From Luidia sarsii (lineage: Eukaryota; Echinodermata; Asteroidea; Paxillosida; Luidiidae), in NCBI GenBank assembly GCA_949987565.1, contig OX465116.1, positions 15,530,909 through 15,594,908 on the forward strand: a stretch of DNA of 64,000 nt. The letters run 5' to 3'. The notes below the pieces were generated by a model. It was given only the letters and a program-made list of their open reading frames with translations. It was not told the DNA's origin and did no database searches. Position numbers and translations under genes: made by a program. Positions 24,257 through 36,900 of this stretch are shown here, piece after piece (position 1 is the first letter of the stretch; each line of letters begins with the position of its first letter).

Positions 24257-24659
24257 AGCTGCTTCAGTGCTTTTTAAAAGATACCAATTTTGTCCAGAGT
24301 TTTGTCTGAAAAAGGGAGATTCAGAATAAGCGTTAGTCTGTTTTGATTCTATACATTAATTGATGCATTTTGATTTTGAGATGTACAGGGTTCCAAGTTA
24401 ATGATCCAAGTACAAGGTATAATGGGGTATATGATTACATTTTTGTCAGTTGAACTGTAACAAGTTAAATGCATTCACTTTTTTCCAAACAAAGTGAAGA
24501 AAAAATGATGAAATTTCAAATAATTTTAGACGAAAGAACAAACAAATCGACAGGATTGGGACTTGTTCCCCTAAACCACAGCATTGAATCTAATTTTTCT
24601 TTGCAGTCTCCAATTTTGTATTTAAAAAAAAAAATCGAAAAATGTAGGGTTTTATGTGA

Positions 24660-24917
24660 GGTTTTATCGTAGAGGGCGCCCTAGTATCTTGATTGGTGGG
24701 TGATGATGCGCACGTGAATGGATTGAAGGCGTGGGTTGGGTCGCTCTCATTGCTCGCACGCACGCATGCAGTGCACGGACCATTGCTAGTTTCCGGTCTC
24801 ACAATAGCAGGCTTGCCTTCAACCCTAATCGGATTTTCCAGCCGATTTTGCCGAATTTCTCACAGCCCAGCGGAGTGCTAACGGTTCCCTTCACGGCCAG
24901 CTTCACTCGAAGTAGCA
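24660..24917 (+). promoter_or_regulatory. Promoter and 5' UTR of the reductase gene
   Basis: Sharp change from AT-rich DNA to CpG-containing sequence (gggcgccctag, gatgcgcacgtg, tcgcacgcacgcatgcag). Contains gattggtggg (an inverted CCAAT) near 24692. No clear TATA. The ATG at 24918 follows within 260 bp. Confidence 0.5.
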
Positions 24918-24951
24918 ATGGCGACTAACGGAGATGCGAGCGATGCTAAGA
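24918..24951 (+). CDS. Reductase exon 1 (inferred start)
   Basis: ATG in agcaATGgc context; donor GTAAGT at 24952. Encodes MATNGDASDAK plus one base of a Ser codon, matching the phase needed by the exon at 38203. Reading on through the donor gives a 124-residue frame ending at 25292, so a retained-intron or unspliced product cannot be excluded. Confidence 0.62.
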
Positions 24952-27900
24952 GTAAGTTGAGATTTGATGAAATTATTGGGAAATCGATGTTTGTCTGTGA
25001 TGCGCCAAGTGTCAGTTTTGTTGACAGTGTGCTTTGTTTGCTGAACAATGGATGGAAGTTATCAGTCAGCGCTTTGTTGCAGATCGCTGTCTTCTCATCT
25101 CCATTGTCAATTTGTCATTCCATTGATGGGACGATGAATGTCGAATGCCCAGAGCTGAGAAGGAAACTCACCACTTGGCTGAATTTCAGCGAAAGTTATT
25201 ATTTGAATCGTTTAGATTTTGATGGAGAGTCGTTGGAAAGCGTTGGAATACAAAGTAAAGTTATGGAGGCTGAGCCTAAGCCTAAGGACTAAGGACTAAG
25301 GAGTCGTTTAATATTTTGCGTAATAATTTTTAAAAATTCTGAAATCAAGGCTTTAGTCTTGGAAGGCCAAGTGGAGAGTGGGAATTTTAATAAAAAATTC
25401 ACGAATTTTTGCCTTCAGCAGTCCTTTTCAGCACCTTGGGAAAATGAAATTTGCAAAATAAAAATTCATAATATGATATTATTATTAATATTAATATAAT
25501 AATAATATTGTAATATTATTATTAATGTGCAGGGTAGCATTTATTTGTTGAAATTTGTAACGTAAATGCTCACACTTTCAGCCTTCCACTCATTAGCAAT
25601 TAGTATGATTTCATTTAAACAAAATAAAAATGACTTGGCTGAAAGTGAAACATCGGAGACTTTTCTTGTTAATTGACCTCTTTCTTAGTAAGGGTCTGTT
25701 TTGTAAAAAAACAAAAATTCTAAGTAGACTTAAAAAAAAAAAAAAAATGTGACACCAATAATATTATTCTAAAGGTCAGAATTCAATTTTTTTACTACAC
25801 TAATTAGTAGGACTATACTAGTACTACTATATAGTACTGCTAAGTGCTAGAGACTAGACTAGAGTTCTCCAATACTCCAATACAAGGATTTCCTGGGGCA
25901 TAATGGACTAAGCAGACACAGGAAACTGTCTCTCAACATGATTATAATAATTATAATATGGAAATACTTCTATCTGGCAGATTTGTTTTTACCAGGAACT
26001 AGAATCTGTCTCCGGTCTTTTGTCTTAAAATAACTTTCAAGGGTCATTCTGCAACAATTAAATAACAAGATAAATAATGATTATACAGATGAAGCACTTA
26101 CTGACTACATTTTAGACTGAATTGATTCATAGTTTTAATTTTACTCAGTCCACTAGGCACTACTAGTACTTGTACTACTAGTACTACTTGAAGTTGAAAC
26201 ATTTGTGTTTGCTCAAATGATATAAATGATGTACTTGTAATGAGATGGTTGTTAACTTTTTCTTGCATTTAAAAATTATACAAGACAGGGTTTTTGTACC
26301 TTTTGCAGTAAATACAAGTTTTTACAATGATAAATTAAAAATTGCTGTTTAGGCCTACTGTAAGTAGCGTGTCTTGCAGAAGTTGCTGTGAATAAACCTT
26401 TCAAGGCATTTATACAAGTAGGATTGTATTTGTACAGTAAGTCTGAGTTGCTGAATTTTGATTGATTTGTAGTCATTTTCTTCTAGTTGGTCCAAATATT
26501 TGAAACATTTGGAATTGTTGTGGGAAAGTTTGAACTCTGAGTCATAGAATTGTTGACTGATTACATTCCAGTCAAACCAGGCAGGTACAATGCAGGTATA
26601 GTAAGAGTTCACGTCTGAGTCTTCATTATGACCTTACAACCTTGCACGTACTATAGTACATGGCTTGTTCCTGCAATTGAGACACAAATGGGCCCAGGGA
26701 TCTCTTGTAGAGCTCTTGATAAATGACACCTCATGGTTCAAATGGTTGTCAGTTCAGTTCAGTTCACTTTCTTTATCTCTCAGGGGTTGGTAGTGGGTTG
26801 GTAGGTTGGTAGTCATGGGTAAACATAAACAATTATCTTAATTACTTAGTTTATAATAATGCTTTGTATAAAATTTAGATTTATACATCATCATAGTTGT
26901 TTTCCTTAAATACAAAAAAAGAGGTACATGTCCCCCGACAACATTTTAGACAAACAGAAAATGAAGTTAACAGTGTATGAGAAGAGTGAACCAACAAAAA
27001 CAAGATCTAGCATTACATGAAGAAGACTGCTTGAAAATGAACATACAGGTAGTTTACATGTTAATAATTAAGGGTTGACAATGCACAGATGAAATCAGTG
27101 GTGGCAAAAACAAAAATGCAATATGTAGATGTTGATCCTGGTTGCATGATTTTTATCAGCTCTGTCAATAGGCCTAATGTTTGTTTAATAAAGATGGTCA
27201 ATTATGGAGTAAATTGAAAGTATTTTAATACATTGTAGGCTTATTCTTTTCCTCACAGTCAATGTCATTCATTTTCATGTTTTTGGTTTTGTAGTTGAGA
27301 GGGTTAGGTTTTACTTTTTGAAGCAAATCCTGTTGGAATTTAATCCCTTGAATTTGCTGATACCTATTTGTTATGGTCTACTCTCTTGGATGTGAATTTC
27401 AGCATATAACCCTCTCCATTACTTGGCTAGGTAGGAATGTGGGGAAGGGATTTTCATTCACTCTCACAAGGATCAAAGGTGGGGCAGACTTGACCAAAGG
27501 TACATGTAAAGTAATATTGAAACCCTTGTCATATTCTGTTGCTGAAACAATTTCCTTTTTAGATTCTTTTTCCTTTTTAGAATAAACTTGAAAGTGTGTC
27601 AAATAAGACCTCCGGATGATGGCCATACTGGCCGGTACATTGAGTTATTCTTCAGGTTCTTTTCAGAACTGTACATGTACCTCTCCTTAAAGAAATAGAC
27701 CTTGCACATGTTGTGACCACAAACCCTCATATTAGTGAAAGGGTGTGGCGATTGCTTGAACTAACAGGCCAGGGTGTAAGACGGTCCTTCAGAATTCTTG
27801 GCTATTTTGTTGAGTCTGACCTCCCAAAGCCTATAGACCTTACTTTCAATTCACCTCCTCTCTCCCTCTCTCCCTCACGAGACTCTAACTCAAAGAAGGT

Positions 27901-30900
27901 TTCCCATGACCCATTGAGCAGCCACACTTCCCCTCAGGCCATCAACACCCCCTATCAATGATCAACTTGGACTTGAGGTCATGTCCTTTGACCTCAAGTG
28001 ACCCCCATGGGTGCAAGGTATGACAGTCTCTGGTAGTGGGTCATGTAGGTAGATACCACATAGGGTGTGAGAGATGTTTGATATTACCAAACCCAGAGGT
28101 GGTAATGCTAGAGATGTATTCAGGATTTGTTTACAAGCTTACAAGTGGTCCAAGGAACTCACTCTAAAGTCTACTGGTCCTATTAAACAATCTATAGCAA
28201 GAAAATATGTCCAATTACTCAATTGGTAGATACCGTTATACGTACTTGTAGCTTCATAGTTGAATGTCACTTTAGAGTTTTGTTGAAAACAAATTTGTTC
28301 ATTACTCACACTGGGGGCTCCTATATAGCCTCCTATTCAATGCGTCAGAGGTTTTTGTAGCATGTTGACCGCATTTATTTCACAATGCCAGCAAGAATTT
28401 AAAAACAAATCAACTACTGTGAAACTTTCACTTTCAGGGAGTTCTTGATGTTTCTTTTTCGAAACTCAGGAAATTGTCCATTTCATTTTCAAAACTAAAG
28501 GGAAGCAAGCTGGTGGTTTTTTTTGTGTTCAGTCTTTCACACTTCTCTCTTTGATCTTTCCCCCTATTGTCACTAATCCCTACCCCACTCCTTGCCCTTC
28601 TCTTTGATCTTTCCCCCTCCTCTCATTAATCCCTACCCTACCGCTTGCCCTTCCCTTTGATCTCTCCCTACCAGCTTCACTCTTTGTCCTTTGTTTCTCA
28701 TCCGTGTCCTATTCACTCTCTCCCCCCTGCCTTCGTGTACATGTATGTATCTGTTTTGTCCTTGTCACTCTGCCTTTGAGAAAGGTCCTGCTAGGATCGA
28801 AACGTCAGGCCCACTAAATTTTAGATTTACTTTTTGGTAATTTTAGTCAGTAAGCAGTTTGCAACATTTTTGTATATAACCTCGAGTGAAAAAAGTATGC
28901 GATTGTGTTTGTCGGTTACCCATTCTTTGTGTGGTTGTCCATTACAGTCAAATGACCTTTTAATGACTCACAACTTGATAATGGACTCACTGTTAATTGT
29001 TACCCCAAAGGGCAGACATTTTGGTGGCTACTTGCTTGTGAGACCAGTGAGCTTCTGTTGTATGTATGTGGCCTTGTGGCATTGTAATGTAAGGGCCATG
29101 CATTACAGGTGTGTTCAAGTCTGTTCCTGGTTATAATTCTGTCATTTATTTCTCCGTTTGAAATGTCCTCTTAAAAAAACCACCCCAAAATGGCAAAAGA
29201 ACTACAATTCAAATACATTTGCGACCATGAATTGAATTGGTTGTCTTGCATGAATATATTTGTATTTTTTAACACACACAGATACTTACTGTTCTTACAA
29301 ATATTGAACCAGAATTAGATTGATTTTTGACTCAGAAATGCAACTATACCCTGGTGACAAAAATGAGAATATACTCTCAGCAGGAGAGTGTTTTCTTCAC
29401 AAACAGAAGAATTGAAAAGAGCCGTTCTTTTCCATTTGACTATGACACATTGTTGTTCAGTGGCTGATAAACGGTCCAGTCCTTGCCCTCAATGAAAGGC
29501 CCGACCTCCTGATGTGTTAGCCTCAGAATCACGCCTTTGCATCAAAGGAAGCCTGAAATCCCAACGCTCATGTCAGAAAAAAAGGTTCAAATGATTCTTA
29601 GCTTCAAGGATGTTTGTATTGCTGCCATTGCATTGTGCGTGATATTTCCTTCTTTTGGTTGGAGAAGGCAAGTCTGGTTGCAACCGGTTGAAATGGTGTT
29701 GACAAGTTCACACAAGCACGCTTACATCAGGGCCTCATGATCTCCCTTGCTTGGCTGCCAAAGGCTGGCATGAGTTACATATTTTATGCAAGTGCGGTTG
29801 TCCATTGGGACAGGCATGGTTGTATTGCTATGGGAAAACCGTGCACAATGGTTCTTTGTTGTGGTTGTTCAGCACGAGTGCAGGTATGTGTGGTGATCAT
29901 GCGGTTGGCCAATTCCTCAAAGGACAGAATGAATCCCATATGAATAGATTTTGTTGTGAAATTTTAAATAACAATTTCAAACAAAGGAATGCAGAGGACT
30001 TCAAACCTTTCCATACCTGATTATTTTGTCACTTATTTCTGTACAAAATACTTTATCTCTGTCTGCAAAACAAACCAAGGAAAAATCTTTCTTTGAGAAA
30101 GGTCCTGCTGGGATCAAAATCAAAACATTATCAGCCAAGGGTACACTAGATATTCCCATCTTTCTCTTTTCAGTCACAAAGCAATTTGCAACATTTTCGT
30201 TTATTACTTCTTTCAATAAAAAGACTTACAACATACAAAGAAAAACTACAGCTACACAATGTATGTTTGGAGTAAGTTACCTGGCTATTCAAACATGTCA
30301 ATCTCACTTCTCAAGATTGGCATGTACTTCCTCCCTTGTCTGAGAAGTGACATCGTTATCTTGTCTTCTAATTTATGGCACAGCTTTGCCTGTTTCTAAA
30401 AAAATCAACAGGACCTACCACCGAAGGTTACACATACAATTCACCCTGGAGGTAGTGAAGGCCTACTCAGCTTGAATGGGGCAAAGCTTGAAGCATTCTC
30501 CTGGAAGAAAACGAAACTGATCGGAAGGATTACAGTCCTTCAGTTCAAACCAGTAGCTACACTCTAAGCTTGGCTTAATCCTCGTGAAAATAGAATAGAG
30601 GGATTTCTGCTCAGCTAAAGATTGTGACTTATCGTGATAATTCATGAGTAATCCCTTCTCTAAGGTTGGAGGATTGTTCAGAAAGAATGGAATAGATTTC
30701 CTGCTTGTCCGTCTTGTAGCTTTTCTCAGGACGACGTTGTTTTTGTAATATGACTACCAGTACATGCAGTTCCCTCTCTATTTATGAGGACCCTGTCTTT
30801 AGGACTTGGATGCTAGCCAGTGTAGGCTTCCTGTTTTATATTCCTTGGCATCGAGTGCAATCTTTTGTATCTAAAAAACAAACATTCATTTTATTCAGGA

Positions 30901-33900
30901 AGAAATTGACCCAAAATGGAACTACATGTAAGTTGCAAACAGAGGAAATTCAAATAGCTACTTATCAAAAGGATGGTGCTTACTACAAGTTTGGATTTTT
31001 CTATGAAAAGTCAAACTCTCAGTGAGTTGAGTAAGACGGCAAAAAATGCCTACACTAAGTGACTGGTTGCCATGGAAATCGCAAGGATCACATTGAGATA
31101 GTAATAGTCTGCTCCATTTCCATAAATAAGGGAGCTAGATTTCCCACACTTGGGTTTAATAGTAGACATACAGTACATTGTGTATACCGGTATGTGCACA
31201 TGCATACCGGGTATGCAATGTACACTGTACATACATGTAATGTAGATTGTGGGGCCTATGAGCTGGCAGCCAAAGTCAGACCTTGAATTAACCTATGACA
31301 TCTGCCACTGGTTTGTGTCTTGTTTTTGCTAGGGGGTGTTTCACACTGAACCAAGATTCATTCAGATAGGCTACCCACATCTAGGGCCAGGCTGGTTACT
31401 TCTCCCATGCCGAATTCAAACTGAAAGATAGCAATGACGTTAAAAGTGGCCTGTAAATGTCAGTGGCCACTTCATACAGCACCAGGCCACTAGAAATTGG
31501 AAACACTGGCCTGGCTAGCCTGCCTGTTGATGTATTGTACTTAAGGCCCTCATTCTAGGCCAGTGAAAGCTGTATTATGTCACAGTAAGTAATCTACTGG
31601 CCCAACTGGCCAGCCATGTGAACGAAAGAGAAAGGGCCAGCAGTACTGTAGGCTGTATAATTATTGTAAAGCTTTAGGGACATGCAAGTATTTCCAGCAG
31701 CCTGGTAAAGGCTAGCAGTCCGCAGCCAAACCGTTGCTTCCTTCAAGCGGACATCGTGAGCCAACAACCAATGTATCTTCATATCATCTTCCATAATAAA
31801 CAGTCTCTTCTCCAGTTTTGTAGGGACTCGTTTGTGTAACTTTGCCAGACACTCCTTATGCTAAAATGATTTCATTCAGGGCTGGGTTTGGCCGCCCTGC
31901 CTTCCTTCCTGTTAATGATTACACGATGGACTTAAGCCAAGTTTGAAACCTTTATTGCAAAACTCCCGAGTATTTGCAGACCAAGCCTTTGACACGGGGC
32001 ACTGGGCCATTGCACAAGCAGGAAATAAAAACCAAGCACTGAAACAAAAAGTGATGTTGACATGCTGAAGGTTGTCCTTGTATCAGTCAATACCATATCC
32101 AATGGCAGGAAACCTGAAAATTTAGATGGAACCTGAAAATCCTACCTTGTCAACAGATTCACTCATATTACACAGCAAGCCCTGATAAGTTGATAAGAAT
32201 CTTGCGATACATTTCTATTTTGTCTGTATCATTTGACATAAGAACCGATCTATCAATATTGCACATGACGGGATATTTTTTCCACTGGGGTCTCCACGGC
32301 AACATACAGGAAATAAGCTGATCCTCCAACAAAAAAATCCCACAAAGGAGCCGAGTAAGAATTCACCTTTCACTTTGTTCCGTACAAGATTTAGGTTTAG
32401 GTTTCTAAAATAAAGACTCAAATCAAGGTGAGTTGGGTTTGGTTCAGGAGCATCAGCTTCCTGGAAACAGCTACATGCTACATGCTTGGGTTTGGCTCTA
32501 CGCCTCTTGGGCCTTTGAGAAATCCCACCCACAGACACACCCGCCCACCTGCCCACCGCCCCCCCCCCCTCTAGGACCTATACCCACCCCACACCCATAA
32601 ACTGTGGATTTACTTCATAGACCCCATTCTGGGTTGAATCAAATCATATAAATTTCCCATCAAGTATGGAATACTTGAATTATATATTATATATTATAAT
32701 ACTGTGAATTATATTCCTTGAATGCTAATTGAATTGTAATACGGTAAATTGTTTCAAGTTCCAGGATTATTGAAATGGTCCTGCCTTTGGTAAAGGTCCT
32801 GCCTTTGAGAAAGGTCCTGTCTTTGAGAAAGGTCCTGCCTTTCAGTAAGGTCCTGCCTTTGATAAAGGTCCTGCCTTTGAGAAAGGTCCTGTCTTTGAGA
32901 AAGGTGCTGCCTGTGAGAAAGGTCCTGCCTTTGAGAAAGGTGCTGTCTTTGAGAAAGGTGCTGCCTTTGAGAAAGGTCCTGCCTTTGAGAAAGGTGCTGC
33001 CTTTGAGATAGGCCCTGCCTTTGAGAAAGGTGCTGCCTTTGAGATAGGCCCTGCCTTTGAGAAGGGTCCTGCCTTTGAGAAGGGTCCTGCCTTTCAATCA
33101 GTGTTAGTGTTAGCGTTGTATGGCGTGGAATACCTGTACAAAGCTTGAAAAGCATGGTATTGGGAAATGAAACTAAGTATGGTACAGTACGTGTAGACTT
33201 TGTGTTCTAGTTTACAAAGGTGAATCAGGATTTCACTTTCAAAGACAGAGGTCCTCCAGTTTGACACATCAATAGCAGACTTGCAAAGACTGCACAATAT
33301 GGATGGATATTGGAGTTACATGTATGCTTTGAGATTTTATTCACAGTATTTTCTAGCTTTTAGGGGGCGGGTTGGGAAGCAGGGTATGCATGTATGATCC
33401 TACTGGGTAAGAGTGTGCAGAGCCTATGCATAGGTGGATTGCAATCACCTGCAGTGTGGGATATTGAGGAGAGGAACTATCCCATTGCATTCATTAGACA
33501 CCAGCAGGCTACATGCCAGCCTTGTAGGGTGGTCACCTCACCCTAGTTAGCACAGGCATGTACATTGTACTGGTACATGTGTGACTACTAGAATTGGGGC
33601 GTAACCACAAGGCCAGAGATGTTGTGTTCACAAACATGCCTACTTCAACTTATAAACACCATAGTTGGGAATAAAACTGGTAAATGCACCAAATACTCCA
33701 AGAGGTTTGCAAACACTTAGTGATTGATTAGTTTCTTAAGGCAGGCACCAGCATTCCTGAATGATGTCACAGACATCTGTGGTGAATAAATATGTAAAAC
33801 AACCCAACAACATTATAGGAGAAATGTGGCCTTGTGTTGCAAGGGAGCTCAGAAGACTTGATTGAAGACTTGATTGAAGACTTGATTGAAGAAGAATTGA

Positions 33901-36900
33901 AGAAAAAGTGTTACCACATTCTTTTCAAGTGGCATTCTGTCTTGGAGTAAATTTCTTCTAGGATCCAAAATGTCAGGCCCTCTAAATAAATATTTGTAAA
34001 TTATTATCTTTACACAATAAATATTTCCAAATGATAAATTCATAAGTATGGCTTACCCTGAATTTTCTACATGTAGGTTAGTACAACTGGTCCAGAACAG
34101 CTGAAATTCAAATGGATCTATTGATGTTCTCTTATAAAGATGGCTTTAATTAACTTAGCTTCTTATTGAGCTCCTAACTGCATAGGAGCTCAATAAGGAT
34201 TAATTATAAATATAAAAGTTGATGACTAGTTGACTATTAGGGAAGGCCACCATCTAAGGGCTGTATAGCTCAGATGGAAGAGCATTGGTACAGTACATTA
34301 ATCCAGAGGTCTCGGGTTCAAGTCCCGATCCAGTCAAAGTTTTCTTTGCCAATTTTTCAAATTGTTCAAAAAGTCCCCACTCAGTTTTTCCTTGGTTTGT
34401 TTGATCAGTCATAAAGACTAAGAGGTGTTGCTTTTTCAGTCCTCACAGACTCACAGGACCGTTCACAAAGTTACAAAAATATCTCAAAGAAGTCCTCTGA
34501 GAATGGACTTGCTTGGATTCCAACTTTGGTCCTCTTATTTTGTATGATTTGTATATTTTTAGGTCTGTCCAATCCTGGAATAGTTAGTAACATCTTTGTA
34601 TTACAGCACATTACTAGTTGAAGCACAAGATTTATGACTGAGGAAGTAAAAATAAATCAGAAAGGTACAGGTATGCTGGGTGTTGTTTTATGCATGACTG
34701 ATGTCTTAGTTTGTTTATTCAGAAATAAGGAAATGTTTTTTTGTGCCTTCATTAGTACAATACTTGTAATAATATGATTCATGATAGCCCTGATGTTTTC
34801 TTGGTGATTTTCTAGTTCAGTAGGAAATACCCGCCTTGATGAAAGTCATTCTAATGCTATGTGTACACTGAGACTGCGGCTTGAAGTAACAAGCATCCCT
34901 ATGGGAACTGGCTGCAGAAGCTAGCTGATGTCTTCCATAGACTCCTGTGTACTTTCAAGCCGTAGCCAATGACTTTGGACGCAGCCTGAACGTGCACTGA
35001 GTAGGCACAGGGATGTTATGGGTTTATTGTGTGCGTCAGGCTTTGTTCTTTGTTGTGTCTGACCTTTGACCCTGGGTACATCTGGGAAGCTCATCAGCTG
35101 TGGCAAGTATTACTCACCATTAAAAGCACATTATACAGTCACACTTGATTCGTGAGGGATAGTACTTACTGAATTTTTGTACCATGAACAAACGATAACA
35201 GATTTTATATTTTGTCTGCCTCAAGCCTCAATTCTTCCTTTTATCCGAGACTCCAAGTAGCCCTCAGCCTCAGGCCATGATTTTGTAAAGGCCCAAAATA
35301 TAATAGATCATAGATTGTGGGTTTACTTTTAAGCTATAACCTTAGCCATAGCCACATGTTTGAAGTATAATAGTTGTAAATGCAGGGTTACAAAATGCAC
35401 ATCTGGAACTTAGTGACCAGCCCCCTATCTGAGATTCTTAAAGATCGCATGAAGTCATGCATTTGTGTAGAAATATACCTTTATGCCTTTGAGAAAGGTC
35501 CTGCTAAGATCGAAATGTCAGGCCCACTAAATTTTAAGATTTGCATTTGGGTAATCTTAGTCAGTAAGCAGTTTGCAACATTTTGGTATATCACTAGAAA
35601 TATACCCAAGGTGATATACAAAAATGTTGCAAACTGCTTACTGACTAAAATTACCAAAATGTAAATCTAAAATTTAGTGGGCCTGACGTTTCGATCCTAG
35701 CAGGACCTTTCTCAAAGGCAGAGACTGCCTTTGAGACAGGTCCTGCTAGGATCGAAACGTCAGGCCCACTAAATTTTAGAAATATACCCGTTACAATTTT
35801 GCACAAATTCAAGAGACGTTCTCATTATCCTCTTTGAATACCAACCAGTTGGTCGATCATAACATGGAGGAAGGTTCTTCATGATCATAACCAGCTTTTA
35901 CTGATCATTACTGAACAGCAAAGGGGGGGGGGGGTGAGTGAGTTGTTGCTTTATTTGTCAGGAGGAAGTAGTTGTTGATATTTGATTAAAGAGTCAGGCA
36001 GGTTAGGAAGTCATCCAATGAGGGAGAATTAGGGGGAAATACCTTCAATGGGTCCATACAAGATTTGACAGAGAGTTAGAATTAACTCCTAGCCCCAGAT
36101 TTTCATTGTTGATGTTTTCTCACAAATGTACAATGTTTATGATCCGTGTGTAACTGACAAAGTGACCTCCAACTTGCCAAGGCACCTAAATGTACCTGGG
36201 TGCTTGCACTTTGGTACACTTGACTTGTCTCTGTACTTTCATAGCAGGCTGGCCAGTGATTGTATCATGAATCCAAACCATTCTGTGGCTGTATTTCAAG
36301 TTTGCTCCATTAGAAAGGGTCTGTGTGGGACAGGATTGGCTGAGAGGAAAGTACAGTGTCAACAGTCAATGCTATGACCTTGTACATGTACCGGTAGTAC
36401 TAGTTTTCACATGACTCATAAATAATGGTGACAACCAACTATAACATTCTGCTCAAGCTTCCAAGTAAAATAAGTAGTCTATTGTTTTAGTGAAAAACAT
36501 TTTGTTGTAGATTTGTAAGGATGATATTTTAGAGAGTAATTGATGAAGTATGTATGTAGGTCAGGTTTCCTTTGCCTAATGCTGTTGTCCTTGCGGAACC
36601 TTTCTCAAAGGCTGTGTGAAGAAAGAAAAGGATGAGGCTTGACACTTTTGTCTTAGAGTCTGGTCTTGTAAAGCTGAATATGTCAGTCCTGGGATATTTT
36701 TAAGATTTTGTTTTCTGTATCATTCTTATTGGCAAAGAGTGCCCATCATTTCTGTATTAGTTTATGTCTGACAAAGAGATTATGAATTTAAAAATGTTAT
36801 TGAGTCAAGTTATTGAGTCAAAATTATTGAGACATTGTTCTCGTTATGATAATCGTTGCAATACTAGCTTAATATCTGCGCAAACATCAAATAGAATTAG

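Larger units (their letters stand above)
22412..24275 (+). other. Probable MED12 3' UTR
   Basis: No coding exon follows the stop until 24918. The stretch holds a hammerhead-like repeat pair (22500-22660), two MITE-like elements (23426-23579 and 23579-23953) and, at 24251-24256, the first convincing poly(A) signal AATAAA in suitable context. The real transcript end is not proven. Confidence 0.55.

Noticed and set aside
32215..32556. 113-codon minus-strand frame
   Set aside because: No recognisable domain, no splice or promoter support, and it runs into a poly-C tract.
34260..34330. Functional tRNA gene
   Set aside because: A and B boxes are intact but the acceptor and anticodon stems do not close into a cloverleaf; similar copies on both strands with shared tails identify a SINE.
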